Origin: Vibrio lentus
GTDB lineage: Bacteria > Pseudomonadota > Gammaproteobacteria > Enterobacterales > Vibrionaceae
DNA length: 41,223 bases
Reading direction: 5' to 3'
Assembly (NCBI RefSeq): GCF_002875945.1
Contig: NZ_MCZK01000011.1
Span: forward strand, 1 to 41,223
Shown here: positions 25,731 to 34,109 of the stretch, piece after piece
How positions within the stretch are numbered: position 1 is the first letter of the stretch
How the letters are laid out: each line of letters begins with the position of its first letter
Notes under the pieces: generated by a model
The model's database searches: none
What the model saw: the letters and a program-made list of their open reading frames with translations, nothing else
What the model was told of the DNA's origin: nothing
Made by a program: the position numbers and the translations under genes

Positions 25731-27897
25731 CTTGAGGCACCTCAGTTTCGATATGATCTTCGTTGTTTATAACTACGACTGAGCCGTCACTCATTACCAT
25801 TGAAGCAACAGCAACTTGTTGAGTGTCCACAGCTTCAAGTACGTCAGACATGTTTTCTCCCTGCATACCCGGTAGCCCGTCTTCATCAACAGGACCTTCA
25901 TACGGGAACAAATACGTACCGTGCCCACCAGTGGTGGTTCTAACAGCGCCACGTTTTGCATTTTTATCGTCTGATGTCCTTGTTACTGGGTCTAGCCCAA
26001 GTGCAGTAATAAGTGGTTCGGTACCAGTGCGAATGTTATCTGGTGCAGAGTTTGGAATAACGCTGTCTGACACGTAATCAACGCCGACATCACAGGTTTC
26101 ACCACAATCTCCAACGGCAGCTAACAAAAGCGTTGGTTGATTAGCGTTTACTTGACGGGATATGAAGCTGGCAGGATCCGCACTATCAATCGTTGCTTGA
26201 ACACCTTGTTTAAGATCGGTTACAACTAAATCAAAAATGTCATTCTCTAACTGACTCACAAGCAGCGCGTTATCAGTTGAAAGTGCTACGAACTCTCTAA
26301 GTGCTTCAATACATTGTTGATTCGTCGCTTCTGCTGTACATATATCGGGTATGACAGTTTCAGCTATACCTCTCTGAACATCTGGAGACTTCTTAACACC
26401 TTCAGACATTTCAGGGCCTAAGGTTTGAGAAGACAAAACCAAATTCGTTAGTCCCTGTCCCGGAACAACAAAGTTCACCGTGTTGAATGCAAAATCAGTG
26501 TTAGCTGGGAAACCATCTTTAATTTGGCTAAATTCACTGACCATCACCGACATGATTCCACCCAAGGATTGTCCAATTAAGTGAACATCATCTTTTTTCA
26601 CCCAATGCTCTTGGCTCAACGCGTAACGAAGCCCCAAAAAGTCAGACACCGATTGCTGGAGGTTAGAACGAAGCGCTAAAGGAGAATCAATATTGATGAA
26701 GAACGCCTTGTTTGCTCTAGCGGAGATTTCCACATGTTCCGGGCTTGAGTCATAACGCATTCGCTCTCCGTGGTACGGCATGTCAATCGCAACAACGGCA
26801 TACCCTTTTTTTGTATATTCCGCAGCCATTAAAGAAGCAGTACCGCGCTCCGCTGTCACACCGTGAATAAAGATTGCTGTAGGTAGCTGACTTCTTTTAT
26901 CCCAGCCATCAGGGACATAGATATCTGCAGTTATATCTAACTCTTCGGTTACCTTCGGAGTTGGATCTCTTTCCGTAGGAAAACTATCATCGGTATTTGT
27001 AATCCACTCGTAAAGTGGCGGACAATTATCCTTCGGCTCAAATTCATCAATAATACACTCTGACTCTCTCGCTTTAGTAAAAGGTAAATAAGATGGGATT
27101 TTAAGTTGCTTGGTATACCAGTCGTAATCCTTCTTTCTTTCTGTAATCGGATTTAATTGACCAGTAAACGAAGTTCCAAATGACTCATGGTTGTATTTCA
27201 TCGCATCAAGCTGAGAATAAGCGCTCTGAGTCTTAAACTGTGCCGCATAGACCGGAATACCTTTTCCAGAATATATGTCTTCATATGAGCTTATAGCGCT
27301 TATGACTTGTGTATGAAGATCTTGTTCTTTGTCGCTCTCGAATTGTGTATCCGAATATAATAGTTGCTCAAAGCTAGAATCGGCTTTTAAAGGCTCACCA
27401 AATTCAGTTTTGACTCCATCAGTAACAACAATTGAATAAACCCTGTTTTCAAACAACCCTGATTCACATTGAATTTTGATATTTGAACCATCGGCCGATA
27501 TTCGAGTATCAACTTCATCGCCTGTTATTTCATCAATTAATACAACATGCCCAGCTAAGGTTTCGTTATTGAGTGGATAACGTTTATCTGAATTAACACT
27601 TTGTAGAGGAATTAAAATCGGTTCTGCACAAAGGCCCCAGCCGTCTAATGCTGCGTATGAATTATTGTAATCTTGATAGTAGACATCGCTAGTCGATGAC
27701 ATTGTTGCGACGTCTTCACCGACTCCGGTAATGGTTCCGTCCTCGTCATACCCATAGCCATCGTTCGGTTTTGGTAGTTCGTTAATATTGTAAGGAACCA
27801 AAACTGAAACAGGTTCTTGAGTAGAGTCTTCAGACTGACAGCCGAGTAAGGCAAGCGTAATTAGTCCACATAAATATGGCTTATTGAATTCTTTCAA
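25720..27897 (-). CDS. volA: Surface lysophospholipase VolA-like lipoprotein
   Basis: The product is 725 aa from a TTG at 27897, chosen because AAGGAG lies 5 nt upstream and because it opens a clean lipoprotein signal with lipobox L-L-G-C (Cys20). The frame extends 14 codons further with no signal logic. An alpha/beta-hydrolase domain sits in the second half: the oxyanion-region H-G-V-T-A (about 345), the nucleophile elbow G-Q-S-L-G-G (Ser444) and a late G-G-H-G-T-Y with His about 659 as the likely catalytic His. In Vibrio cholerae VolA is an outer-membrane lysophospholipase A next to FadL. It releases fatty acids from lysophosphatidylcholine at the cell surface. Gene order and overlap here match. 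The N-terminal 250 residues are Asp/Glu-rich and divergent. Confidence 0.88.
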   Translation of the reverse strand: MKEFNKPYLCGLITLALLGCQSEDSTQEPVSVLVPYNINELPKPNDGYGYDEDGTITGVGEDVATMSSTSDVYYQDYNNSYAALDGWGLCAEPILIPLQSVNSDKRYPLNNETLAGHVVLIDEITGDEVDTRISADGSNIKIQCESGLFENRVYSIVVTDGVKTEFGEPLKADSSFEQLLYSDTQFESDKEQDLHTQVISAISSYEDIYSGKGIPVYAAQFKTQSAYSQLDAMKYNHESFGTSFTGQLNPITERKKDYDWYTKQLKIPSYLPFTKARESECIIDEFEPKDNCPPLYEWITNTDDSFPTERDPTPKVTEELDITADIYVPDGWDKRSQLPTAIFIHGVTAERGTASLMAAEYTKKGYAVVAIDMPYHGERMRYDSSPEHVEISARANKAFFINIDSPLALRSNLQQSVSDFLGLRYALSQEHWVKKDDVHLIGQSLGGIMSVMVSEFSQIKDGFPANTDFAFNTVNFVVPGQGLTNLVLSSQTLGPEMSEGVKKSPDVQRGIAETVIPDICTAEATNQQCIEALREFVALSTDNALLVSQLENDIFDLVVTDLKQGVQATIDSADPASFISRQVNANQPTLLLAAVGDCGETCDVGVDYVSDSVIPNSAPDNIRTGTEPLITALGLDPVTRTSDDKNAKRGAVRTTTGGHGTYLFPYEGPVDEDGLPGMQGENMSDVLEAVDTQQVAVASMVMSDGSVVVINNEDHIETEVPQDEE

Positions 27898-28284
27898 AAC
27901 AGCTCCTTCGTAGCTTTCGCATTTAACTGGTGTGGTCATGCGTTTTATTGTTATTTGAGTTGCCGGTTGAGTCGGAAGTAAGGTCGACTTTTATTCGCAG
28001 AGAGCAAGGCAACACAAAGATGGAATGACACGTTGATAGAACTACGTAAGAAATTTGAGCACTTTACCCACACCCACTAAATCAGCGTCACCAGTTAATG
28101 ATCTAATAGCTACTAACACCAAGCACCTGAAACCGCATTAAACAACCTAAAAAAGGTTTATAAGGAAATCTAATCAGGTAAATAAAATCATTTAGGTCAG
28201 TGACTTAAACATCAAAGACGGTGAAATCAGTAAGTTTATATTTGTAGTGATATTTGTTATATTTAGGTTAGAACGCTTATAACA
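27898..28284. promoter_or_regulatory. 387-nt divergent promoter region between volA and the ToxR-like gene
   Basis: No ORF or RNA gene is visible. AACTGGTGTGGTCAT at 27925-27939, close to the volA start, matches one half of a FadR operator. Near the other end ATATTTGT occurs at 28238-28245 and 28250-28257, with ATATTTAG at 28259-28266. Such short AT-rich direct repeats are the kind of site that membrane winged-helix regulators bind. Both assignments are tentative. Confidence 0.4.
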
Positions 28285-29001
28285 ATGAGAACCCAGATGT
28301 CTGCTGAATTTATTATCAATGATGATATACAGGTCAATTTAGAAGAGAGTGAAATCCACCACTTTAAGACAGGTCGTACGTACCCAATAGGTTCTAATGA
28401 ATCAGAGCTACTTAAGTTTTTTATCTCTAGACCTAATGAAGTGATCACTCGCCAAGTTCTGATAGAACAGGTGTGGGTGTCGAAAGGTATCTACGTTGAA
28501 GATGGCAGCTTAATGCAAACTATCTCTATCTGCCGAAAAGCGTTAGAAGATAAAAGTGGGATGATTATTGTCACTGAACGCGGTAAAGGGTACCGATTTG
28601 CAGGGCAAGTAACACAAGACAAAGAGCGCGCATTACGCAAGATGCAAGCGCAGCCAAAACCAGAAGTAGAACAACCGACAGAGGCCTCAGTACAAGGCAG
28701 CACAACGACAGAACAAGCAGCCCCAACAAAGAAGGCAAACAAAGCATTGGCGCTGATTGCTTTATTTATAGTAACCGCTGGCTTATCCCATTACCTGTTT
28801 TCTTATTTAGATAGAAACAACTTAGGTGAAGAGCTCGCTGGCCAACACTTTATCTCTTGTAAAATAGCAACCGACGAGTTCACTTTCAAAGAGCTCTACA
28901 ACGTTACTCTTTACGAATATAAGGGTCGCAAAATCATCATCGATAATTCAGGAAAATCTTTGAGCTTCCCTAGCGAATTTAAAGGAGTTACTTGTGAATA
29001 A
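28285..29001 (+). CDS. Membrane-bound winged-helix regulator, ToxR/VtrA/CadC-like
   Basis: The product is 238 aa. Residues about 25-108 are a Trans_reg_C winged helix (ESELLKFFISRPNEVITRQVL, then VEDGSLMQTISICRKALED and the wing T-E-R-G-K-G-Y-R-F). A Pro/Gln/Thr-rich linker (about 120-150), a single membrane helix (about 154-173) and a 65-residue periplasmic domain follow. The periplasmic part has two cysteines (Cys192, Cys237), as ToxR does. The architecture means it binds DNA while anchored in the inner membrane. It overlaps the next gene by 8 nt and is divergent from volA-fadL, a likely target. The start could be the internal ATG at 28297. It is not close enough to ToxR, TcpP or VtrA by eye to be named. 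Confidence 0.85.
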   Translation: MRTQMSAEFIINDDIQVNLEESEIHHFKTGRTYPIGSNESELLKFFISRPNEVITRQVLIEQVWVSKGIYVEDGSLMQTISICRKALEDKSGMIIVTERGKGYRFAGQVTQDKERALRKMQAQPKPEVEQPTEASVQGSTTTEQAAPTKKANKALALIALFIVTAGLSHYLFSYLDRNNLGEELAGQHFISCKIATDEFTFKELYNVTLYEYKGRKIIIDNSGKSLSFPSEFKGVTCE

Positions 29002-29500
29002 AGAAAAGCAGATATTTGTTGTCGTCGCACTATTGGGTGTTTTAGTCGGCTGGCTCACAACCTTTATTCCTCAAACTCACCTTAAAGGTCACTATTTGGC
29101 CAACACAGCATCGGTGGTCAATCTGCCTGAGAGAATAATTTACAATCAAGCTTCTGTGAATATTGAGTTTAAGAAGAATAATAGCTATGAATTGTTATAT
29201 GTCTCTACCAAAGAAGCCGGCTTTACATCGTCAGGTACTTACGTTGTCACCCAACACGATATTTCATTAGATGAGACTCAACACGAGCAGATCATTCCAA
29301 ATAGAGAACTCACGTTTTACGAGAAAGTGATGATCAGCGAAGGTGCCGTGCTCTCTTCGGACGCCATGACCTATATTCCATTAAATGATGAAGAACTCTT
29401 ACTCGTTACTCAGCGTGGCATGATTCATTTTTGTAAAAAGGTAATATGTGGCGAGCTGCCAACGTATTCGAATGCGGAGCCTGAACTGAACATCAACTAA
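28994..29500 (+). CDS. Periplasmic partner of the ToxR-like regulator (ToxS/VtrC-like position)
   Basis: The product is 168 aa from a GTG at 28994, with AAGGAG 6 nt upstream inside the preceding gene. Residues about 6-25 are a single membrane anchor. The periplasmic part is rich in short beta strands with a G-x-Y start (LKGHYLAN), a F-x-x-N-x-S-Y-E-L repeat and S-G-T-Y-V-V, which looks like a small lipocalin-like barrel. A cysteine pair lies near the end (Cys147, Cys152). Sequence similarity to ToxS or VtrC is not evident by eye, and the call rests on order, overlap, topology and size. Such partners stabilise the regulator or complete a ligand pocket. The ligand here may be a lipid product, which is inference. 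Confidence 0.7.
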   Translation: MNKEKQIFVVVALLGVLVGWLTTFIPQTHLKGHYLANTASVVNLPERIIYNQASVNIEFKKNNSYELLYVSTKEAGFTSSGTYVVTQHDISLDETQHEQIIPNRELTFYEKVMISEGAVLSSDAMTYIPLNDEELLLVTQRGMIHFCKKVICGELPTYSNAEPELNIN

Positions 29501-29550
29501 TCGTACTATTCACTAACAAACTGATATTCGAAACGACTGTGTTACTGATT

Positions 29551-29589
29551 TCTGACGCTTACTTTTTTCATCATCAAGTAGGCGTCAGA
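29551..29589 (+). terminator. Long hairpin after the regulator pair
   Basis: TCTGACGCTTACTT pairs with AAGTAGGCGTCAGA (14 pairs, one T-G), about 50 nt after the stop. The T-run lies in the loop rather than after the stem. The rest of the 483-nt gap to dcuC holds loose AACACTCT-type repeats at 29611 and 29630 and no ORF. Confidence 0.6.
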
Positions 29590-29867
29590 TCTTATCCCTT
29601 CGATAAAAGAAACACTCTCAGATATAAAAAACACTCTTCTCTAAGGTAAAAGCACCTTCCTCGAATGTAAGAAACAGCCCTTTCTCTTTGATTTACTCCA
29701 CTAAGCTAGAAAAATCATAAATTTATAAATCAAGCCCTCTATATGCAACCTCTCACAACAAAAGTGATCCAAGCTATATTCTATCGAACGATATGATTTG
29801 TTTATTAACATCTAAACAACAGTAGTTATGCATGATTTACAACCACAATTAACATCGTAAAAAATGT

Positions 29868-29881
29868 TTGTCTTAGATCAT
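29868..29881 (+). promoter_or_regulatory. Candidate FNR site upstream of dcuC
   Basis: TTGTC-TTAG-ATCAT matches seven of ten positions of TTGAT-N4-ATCAA. Thirteen of its bases recur, inverted, upstream of napF at 33958-33971. It lies about 103 nt before the dcuC start. Anaerobic FNR control would fit both genes. Confidence 0.5.
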
Positions 29882-29983
29882 ATCAACCTCAACTATGCCT
29901 CGTGCCACAGTGCAGTTTTCTGTACATTCATTGTCATATTCTGAAACACTTTCTTATATTTTTTAAACTTTGTGGAGATTTCT

Positions 29984-31351
29984 ATGTTAGAGCTCTTGAT
30001 CGGATTAGTGATTACCATCGCTGTTGGTTACTTTATTGTGAAAGGCTATAAAGCAGCGGGTGTATTATTAACTGCTGGCCTTGCCCTACTTCTTATTACT
30101 GGCCTTATTGGTCACACAGTTTTACCAGCTAAGGTAGCTTCAACAGGTAACATGGTTACCGACTCACTAGAATTCGTTAAGTACATGCTTCAATACCGCG
30201 GGGGCGGCCTAGGTATGCAAATCATGCTTTTGTGTGGTTTCGCTTCATACATGACTCACATCGGCGCGAACAACGTGGTAGTAAAGCAATTTTCTAAACC
30301 ACTTGCAGCGATCAAGTCTCCTTATGTACTTCTTGTTGCGGCTTACATCGTAGCGTGTCTAATGTCTCTAGCAGTAAGTTCTGCAACAGGCCTTGGTGTT
30401 CTATTGATGGCGACCCTATTCCCGATGATGACGGCAATGGGTATTTCTCGCCCAGCAGCAGTTGCAGTTTGTGCATCTCCTGCAGCAATCATTCTTTCAC
30501 CAACCTCTGGTGACGTGGTTATCGCAGCTGAAAAATCAGGAATGTCTCTTGATGTGTTTGCCGTTCAAACGGTACTGCCTGTTTCTATCTGTGCAATCAT
30601 CGTAATGGCAGCAGCCGCTTTCTTCTGGAACAAGTATCTGGATAAGAAAGAAAACACACCAATGGAAAAAGTAGACGTTTCTGACATTGAAACAACGGCT
30701 CCCGCTTTCTACGCAGCACTGCCATTCCTACCTATCATCGGTGTATTCCTATTTAACGGCCGTACGATTCCGGGCCTTTCACTTGATATCTACACCATCG
30801 TAGTGGGCTCTATCTTCGTGGGCGCTATCATCGATTACGTTGTGAAGAAATTCGATGGCGAAAAGACGCTAGAAGATCTAGACTCTTGCTACCAAGGCAT
30901 GGCAGAAGCATTCAAAGGCGTGGTAATGCTGTTGGTTGCGGCGGGCGTATTTGCTCAAGGTCTAATGTCTATCGGTGCGATTGATAACCTAATCGGTCTT
31001 GCTGAATCGGCAGGCGCAGGCGGTATCGCGTTAATGCTTATCCTGACAGGTCTAACGGTTGCTGCTGCTATCGCGACAGGTTCTGGTAACGCGCCATTCT
31101 ATGCATTCGTAGAACTCGCTCCTTCACTGGCAGCGAAAATGGGCTTGAACCCAGCGTTCCTAATCATCCCAATGCTTCAAGCATCGAACTTAGGTCGTAC
31201 CATCTCACCAGTATCTGGTGTAATCGTAGCGACTTCTGGTATGGGTAAAATCAGCCCATTTGAAGTAGTAAAACGTACTTCTGTACCGGTAATCTGTGGT
31301 CTTATCACGGTTATCTTCGGTACGCTTGTTCTAGTACCAATGGCAGCTTAA
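29984..31351 (+). CDS. dcuC: Anaerobic C4-dicarboxylate transporter DcuC
   Basis: The product is 455 aa from the ATG at 29984, with GGAG 6 nt upstream; the frame opens four codons earlier with GTG. It is almost entirely hydrophobic, with about twelve membrane segments, as in the DcuC family. Recognisable blocks are the N-terminal G-Y-K-A-A-G-V-L-L, the loop S-P-T-S-G-D-V-V-I and S-N-L-G-R-T-I-S-P-V-S-G near the end. DcuC mainly exports succinate during fermentation or fumarate respiration. It neighbours the nitrate-sensing and nap genes, forming an anaerobic block, and has an FNR-like site upstream. It is monocistronic with its own strong terminator. Confidence 0.9.
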   Translation: MLELLIGLVITIAVGYFIVKGYKAAGVLLTAGLALLLITGLIGHTVLPAKVASTGNMVTDSLEFVKYMLQYRGGGLGMQIMLLCGFASYMTHIGANNVVVKQFSKPLAAIKSPYVLLVAAYIVACLMSLAVSSATGLGVLLMATLFPMMTAMGISRPAAVAVCASPAAIILSPTSGDVVIAAEKSGMSLDVFAVQTVLPVSICAIIVMAAAAFFWNKYLDKKENTPMEKVDVSDIETTAPAFYAALPFLPIIGVFLFNGRTIPGLSLDIYTIVVGSIFVGAIIDYVVKKFDGEKTLEDLDSCYQGMAEAFKGVVMLLVAAGVFAQGLMSIGAIDNLIGLAESAGAGGIALMLILTGLTVAAAIATGSGNAPFYAFVELAPSLAAKMGLNPAFLIIPMLQASNLGRTISPVSGVIVATSGMGKISPFEVVKRTSVPVICGLITVIFGTLVLVPMAA

Positions 31352-31398
31352 TTCTCAGTAAAACAGATATGATAATTGAGATATAAAATGCCCTAACA

Positions 31399-31434
31399 AA
31401 AAGGCGCTGAACTTAATAAGTTCAGCGCCTTTTT
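31399..31434. terminator. Bidirectional terminator between dcuC and narP
   Basis: AAAAGGCGCTGAACTT pairs with AAGTTCAGCGCCTTTT around AAT, giving a 16-bp perfect stem flanked by A and T runs. It separates convergent dcuC (+) and narP (-). Confidence 0.95.
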
Positions 31435-31506
31435 AATGTCACATGTTCAATATCATTTTAAACGAGCAGTACAGCTTGAAATAGTTTTATTTCAAAGGAA
31501 CAAGCC

Positions 31507-32139
31507 CTACTTCATTTCACCGTAGCGTTCTAGATACAAAACCGTCGCCGCCGTACGTGATGGTACTTGCAGCTTCTTCAGCAAGCTTTTCATATGTACC
31601 TTAACTGTCGATTCAGAGATAAACAGATGATCAGCAATTTGCTTGTTACGGTACCCTTTGGCAACTTCTTGAAGGATCTGAGTTTCACGTTCAGTCAGTT
31701 GGTCAAAAATGTCATTACGACTGTCTGCGTCGTTTAGGTAACGAGAAACGACACTGCTGTAGGCTTTATCGCCGCCATGTGCTTGCTTTAGCAATTCAAT
31801 AAGTTCATCGGGTTCGGTGTCTTTCAACAAGTAACCATCAGCACCCGCTTTTACGATAGCTTCGATGTCTGCAGGGCTATCCGATACGGTTAAGATAACA
31901 ATGTTAGCACTTGAGCCATCGGTACGAAGTGCTTTTAGGGTATCTAATCCTGACATCCCTTTCATATTAAGATCCAGAAGGATCAAATCAGGTTCTTCTT
32001 CGTGAGCAAGGGCGACCGCTTCAGTGCCATTGCTTGCTTCTGCAATCACTTCGAATTCATCTTCAAAGCTTAGTAATTGGCTTATACCTCGGCGCATCAA
32101 TGGATGATCATCAACCAGCATTACTTTACAAATCGTCAA
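31507..32139 (-). CDS. narP: Nitrate/nitrite response regulator NarP
   Basis: The product is 210 aa from a TTG at 32139 with AAGGA 8 nt upstream; an ATG at residue 7 is the alternative. The receiver domain (about 5-120) has the acidic pocket Asp10-Asp11, the phospho-acceptor Asp56 in L-L-D-L-N-M-K and the T and K positions (T-V-S-D, L-K-D-T). The LuxR-type HTH is at about 148-205 (LTERETQILQEVAKG, then STVKVHMKSLLKKL). It is the DNA-binding partner of NarQ and controls nap and other anaerobic genes. The start overlaps narQ by 14 nt, so the pair is co-translated. NarP rather than NarL is preferred from the nap context. Confidence 0.92.
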   Translation of the reverse strand: MTICKVMLVDDHPLMRRGISQLLSFEDEFEVIAEASNGTEAVALAHEEEPDLILLDLNMKGMSGLDTLKALRTDGSSANIVILTVSDSPADIEAIVKAGADGYLLKDTEPDELIELLKQAHGGDKAYSSVVSRYLNDADSRNDIFDQLTERETQILQEVAKGYRNKQIADHLFISESTVKVHMKSLLKKLQVPSRTAATVLYLERYGEMK

Positions 32140-33856
32140 CTTTAACTTCCTTCAAACTTTTATATTTCAATATGACTGTACAGCCTTCACCTTGAGCCGC
32201 TTCAATCGTTAAGTCGCCATTCAGTCTTGCCGCACGCTCCTGCATAATGCTCATCCCGTAGTGGTTCATTCTCGAACTGCCAGGGTCAAAGCCATCTCCA
32301 TTATCTTTGATCACGACTAATACTTCACCATCTTCATCGATACAGCATACATCTATCAAGTCGGCATTGGCGTGTTTTATTGCGTTTATTGTTGCTTCAC
32401 GAATCAATTGAAGCAAGTGAACTTGGCTGTGGGCATCAAGCTCAATCGATGACAGATTATTGGTTAAATTAATCTTGGCATCCGTTCTTTCGCTGAGTTG
32501 CTCGAGCATGGTGCTCAATGCATCTCCGAAGTTACCCTCTTTAATGGATAACCTAAATGTAGTGAGCAACTCTCTTAACTGAGTATAAGCATCGGCCAAG
32601 CCGTTACCTATCTCTGAAGCAATCTGCTCTGATTGCTCGCGGTGTTTTTGCTCTGGTAACTTACCAATCACACGCTTCAATAAGGTCACTTGGATTTTCA
32701 GATACGAAAGTGATTGAGCAAGTGAATCATGCAGCTCACGGGCAATTGTCGCACGCTCTTCCATAATAATAAGCTGCTCAGCTTTCTTTTGCGCGCGATT
32801 ATAATAGATTGCTCTCGATAACAGTTGAATAAAGCTCTCTATTAACGTTTTTGTTGAGTGCCCATGATGATATGAGCAATACAGATAGCCCAAAATGAGT
32901 TCGTTATCATCCAGCTTCATCTCGAATTTTTCATAATCACGGTTCGAGTCATAGCCCTCATCCATAATCAATGAACGACCTGAATTATCAACTATCTCTA
33001 ATCTTAATGACTCAATCCCTTCTAAGCTGACTAAGTGCTGCAAGATAGCCCGAAAGTTTTCAGGTGCAATCCGCGTTACCGTGAGTTCTTGAGAAGAATA
33101 GTAAAGCGCTTGTAATGATTGGTTAGCGTTTTGCAATTCAATCGTTTTGGCATCAACGACATCTTCGAGGTTTCGATAAAGCACACCCAAATCTTTGGCC
33201 ATTGAGTTGAACGTTTTGGTCAAAATACCGAGTTCATTGCTGTTCGTGACTTCCAACTGAACCTCAAAGTCACTGTTCTTTATTCGCTGACTTGCTCCAA
33301 CTAACGCATGAAGAGGTTTAACAACTTGTTTACGTACGAAGTGAACAACAAAAAGAGATATGACGAGAATACCACCTAGCCCTACGCCACCAGCCCACGC
33401 TAATTTAATCAGCTTATATTCTGAAAACTCTTGAAGCTTGAAAACAAAGTGGTCTATCTCGTTCACGAAGTTTTCAACCAACACCAAATAGTGCTTTCGA
33501 TCTTCGCTATTCAAAACACGTTTCAGCTCGTGCCAACGGCCAATAATTAAATAGTAATCTTCTGTGATGTCTGTCGGAACTTCCCAACTAACGAGTTCAG
33601 CCATAGAGGGCGAATACAGAGACTTTTCGAATTCGTAAATGTGTGAATTGTAATCAACTGATTCTATTTGAATATCATGCGCCAAACGATAGCTCTGCAT
33701 ACGCATCGAACCCGCCACGTTTACTGCTTCTGCATCATTCAAACTCGACGCCAAAGTAAAGATAGCAAAGCCAGTTGTAGCAACCGACAGCAGCAGTATA
33801 GACAGCAAGGATTTTGCTATTGTGCTAGTGACAGATGAAACCGGTTTTATAAGCAA
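32126..33856 (-). CDS. narQ: Nitrate/nitrite sensor histidine kinase NarQ
   Basis: The product is 576 aa from a TTG at 33856 with AGGA 8 nt upstream; no other Met occurs before residue 51. Domains: TM1 (about 14-36); the periplasmic P-box G-S-M-R-M-Q-S-Y-R-L-A (49-59), which binds nitrate or nitrite through conserved Arg52; TM2 (about 152-174); HAMP (about 175-228); a GAF-like region; the HisKA_3 box with phospho-His376 (R-E-L-H-D-S-L-A-Q) and a C-terminal ATPase domain (N-A-I-K-H-A, D-N-G-D-G-F). It phosphorylates NarP in response to nitrate. It is first in the narQP pair and divergent from napF. Confidence 0.93.
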   Translation of the reverse strand: MLIKPVSSVTSTIAKSLLSILLLSVATTGFAIFTLASSLNDAEAVNVAGSMRMQSYRLAHDIQIESVDYNSHIYEFEKSLYSPSMAELVSWEVPTDITEDYYLIIGRWHELKRVLNSEDRKHYLVLVENFVNEIDHFVFKLQEFSEYKLIKLAWAGGVGLGGILVISLFVVHFVRKQVVKPLHALVGASQRIKNSDFEVQLEVTNSNELGILTKTFNSMAKDLGVLYRNLEDVVDAKTIELQNANQSLQALYYSSQELTVTRIAPENFRAILQHLVSLEGIESLRLEIVDNSGRSLIMDEGYDSNRDYEKFEMKLDDNELILGYLYCSYHHGHSTKTLIESFIQLLSRAIYYNRAQKKAEQLIIMEERATIARELHDSLAQSLSYLKIQVTLLKRVIGKLPEQKHREQSEQIASEIGNGLADAYTQLRELLTTFRLSIKEGNFGDALSTMLEQLSERTDAKINLTNNLSSIELDAHSQVHLLQLIREATINAIKHANADLIDVCCIDEDGEVLVVIKDNGDGFDPGSSRMNHYGMSIMQERAARLNGDLTIEAAQGEGCTVILKYKSLKEVKVDDL

Positions 33857-33957
33857 AAGAGTCTTCCTAGTGAGAGGTGAATAGCCAGCAAGATCGTATT
33901 GTCACACATCAAAAATCATAGCTCCATTCAATATGTGATCACTCGCTTTGTAATTTA

Positions 33958-34001
33958 TTGATCTAAGACAATATATGCCCCTAATTAGCCCTTAGGGGGT
34001 A
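33958..34001 (+). promoter_or_regulatory. napF promoter region: FNR-like and NarP 7-2-7 sites
   Basis: TTGAT-CTAA-GACAA (33958-33971) fits eight of ten core positions of the FNR consensus. TAGCCCT-TA-GGGGGTA (33986-34001) is a good 7-2-7 NarP-type palindrome, six of seven in each half against TACYYMT-N2-AKRRGTA. A further heptamer-like TGCCCCT lies at 33976-33982. This is the pattern of FNR plus NarP control known for nap operons. Positions relative to a start site are not known. Confidence 0.65.
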
Positions 34002-34109
34002 TTTATACAATTGTTTCTAAAACTACACTACTTGTGAGGACTAATTACAAGATATTAATAGAATAATGACCTACAATTACAACATCTTAGCAACATCCAT
34101 AGGTATCTA

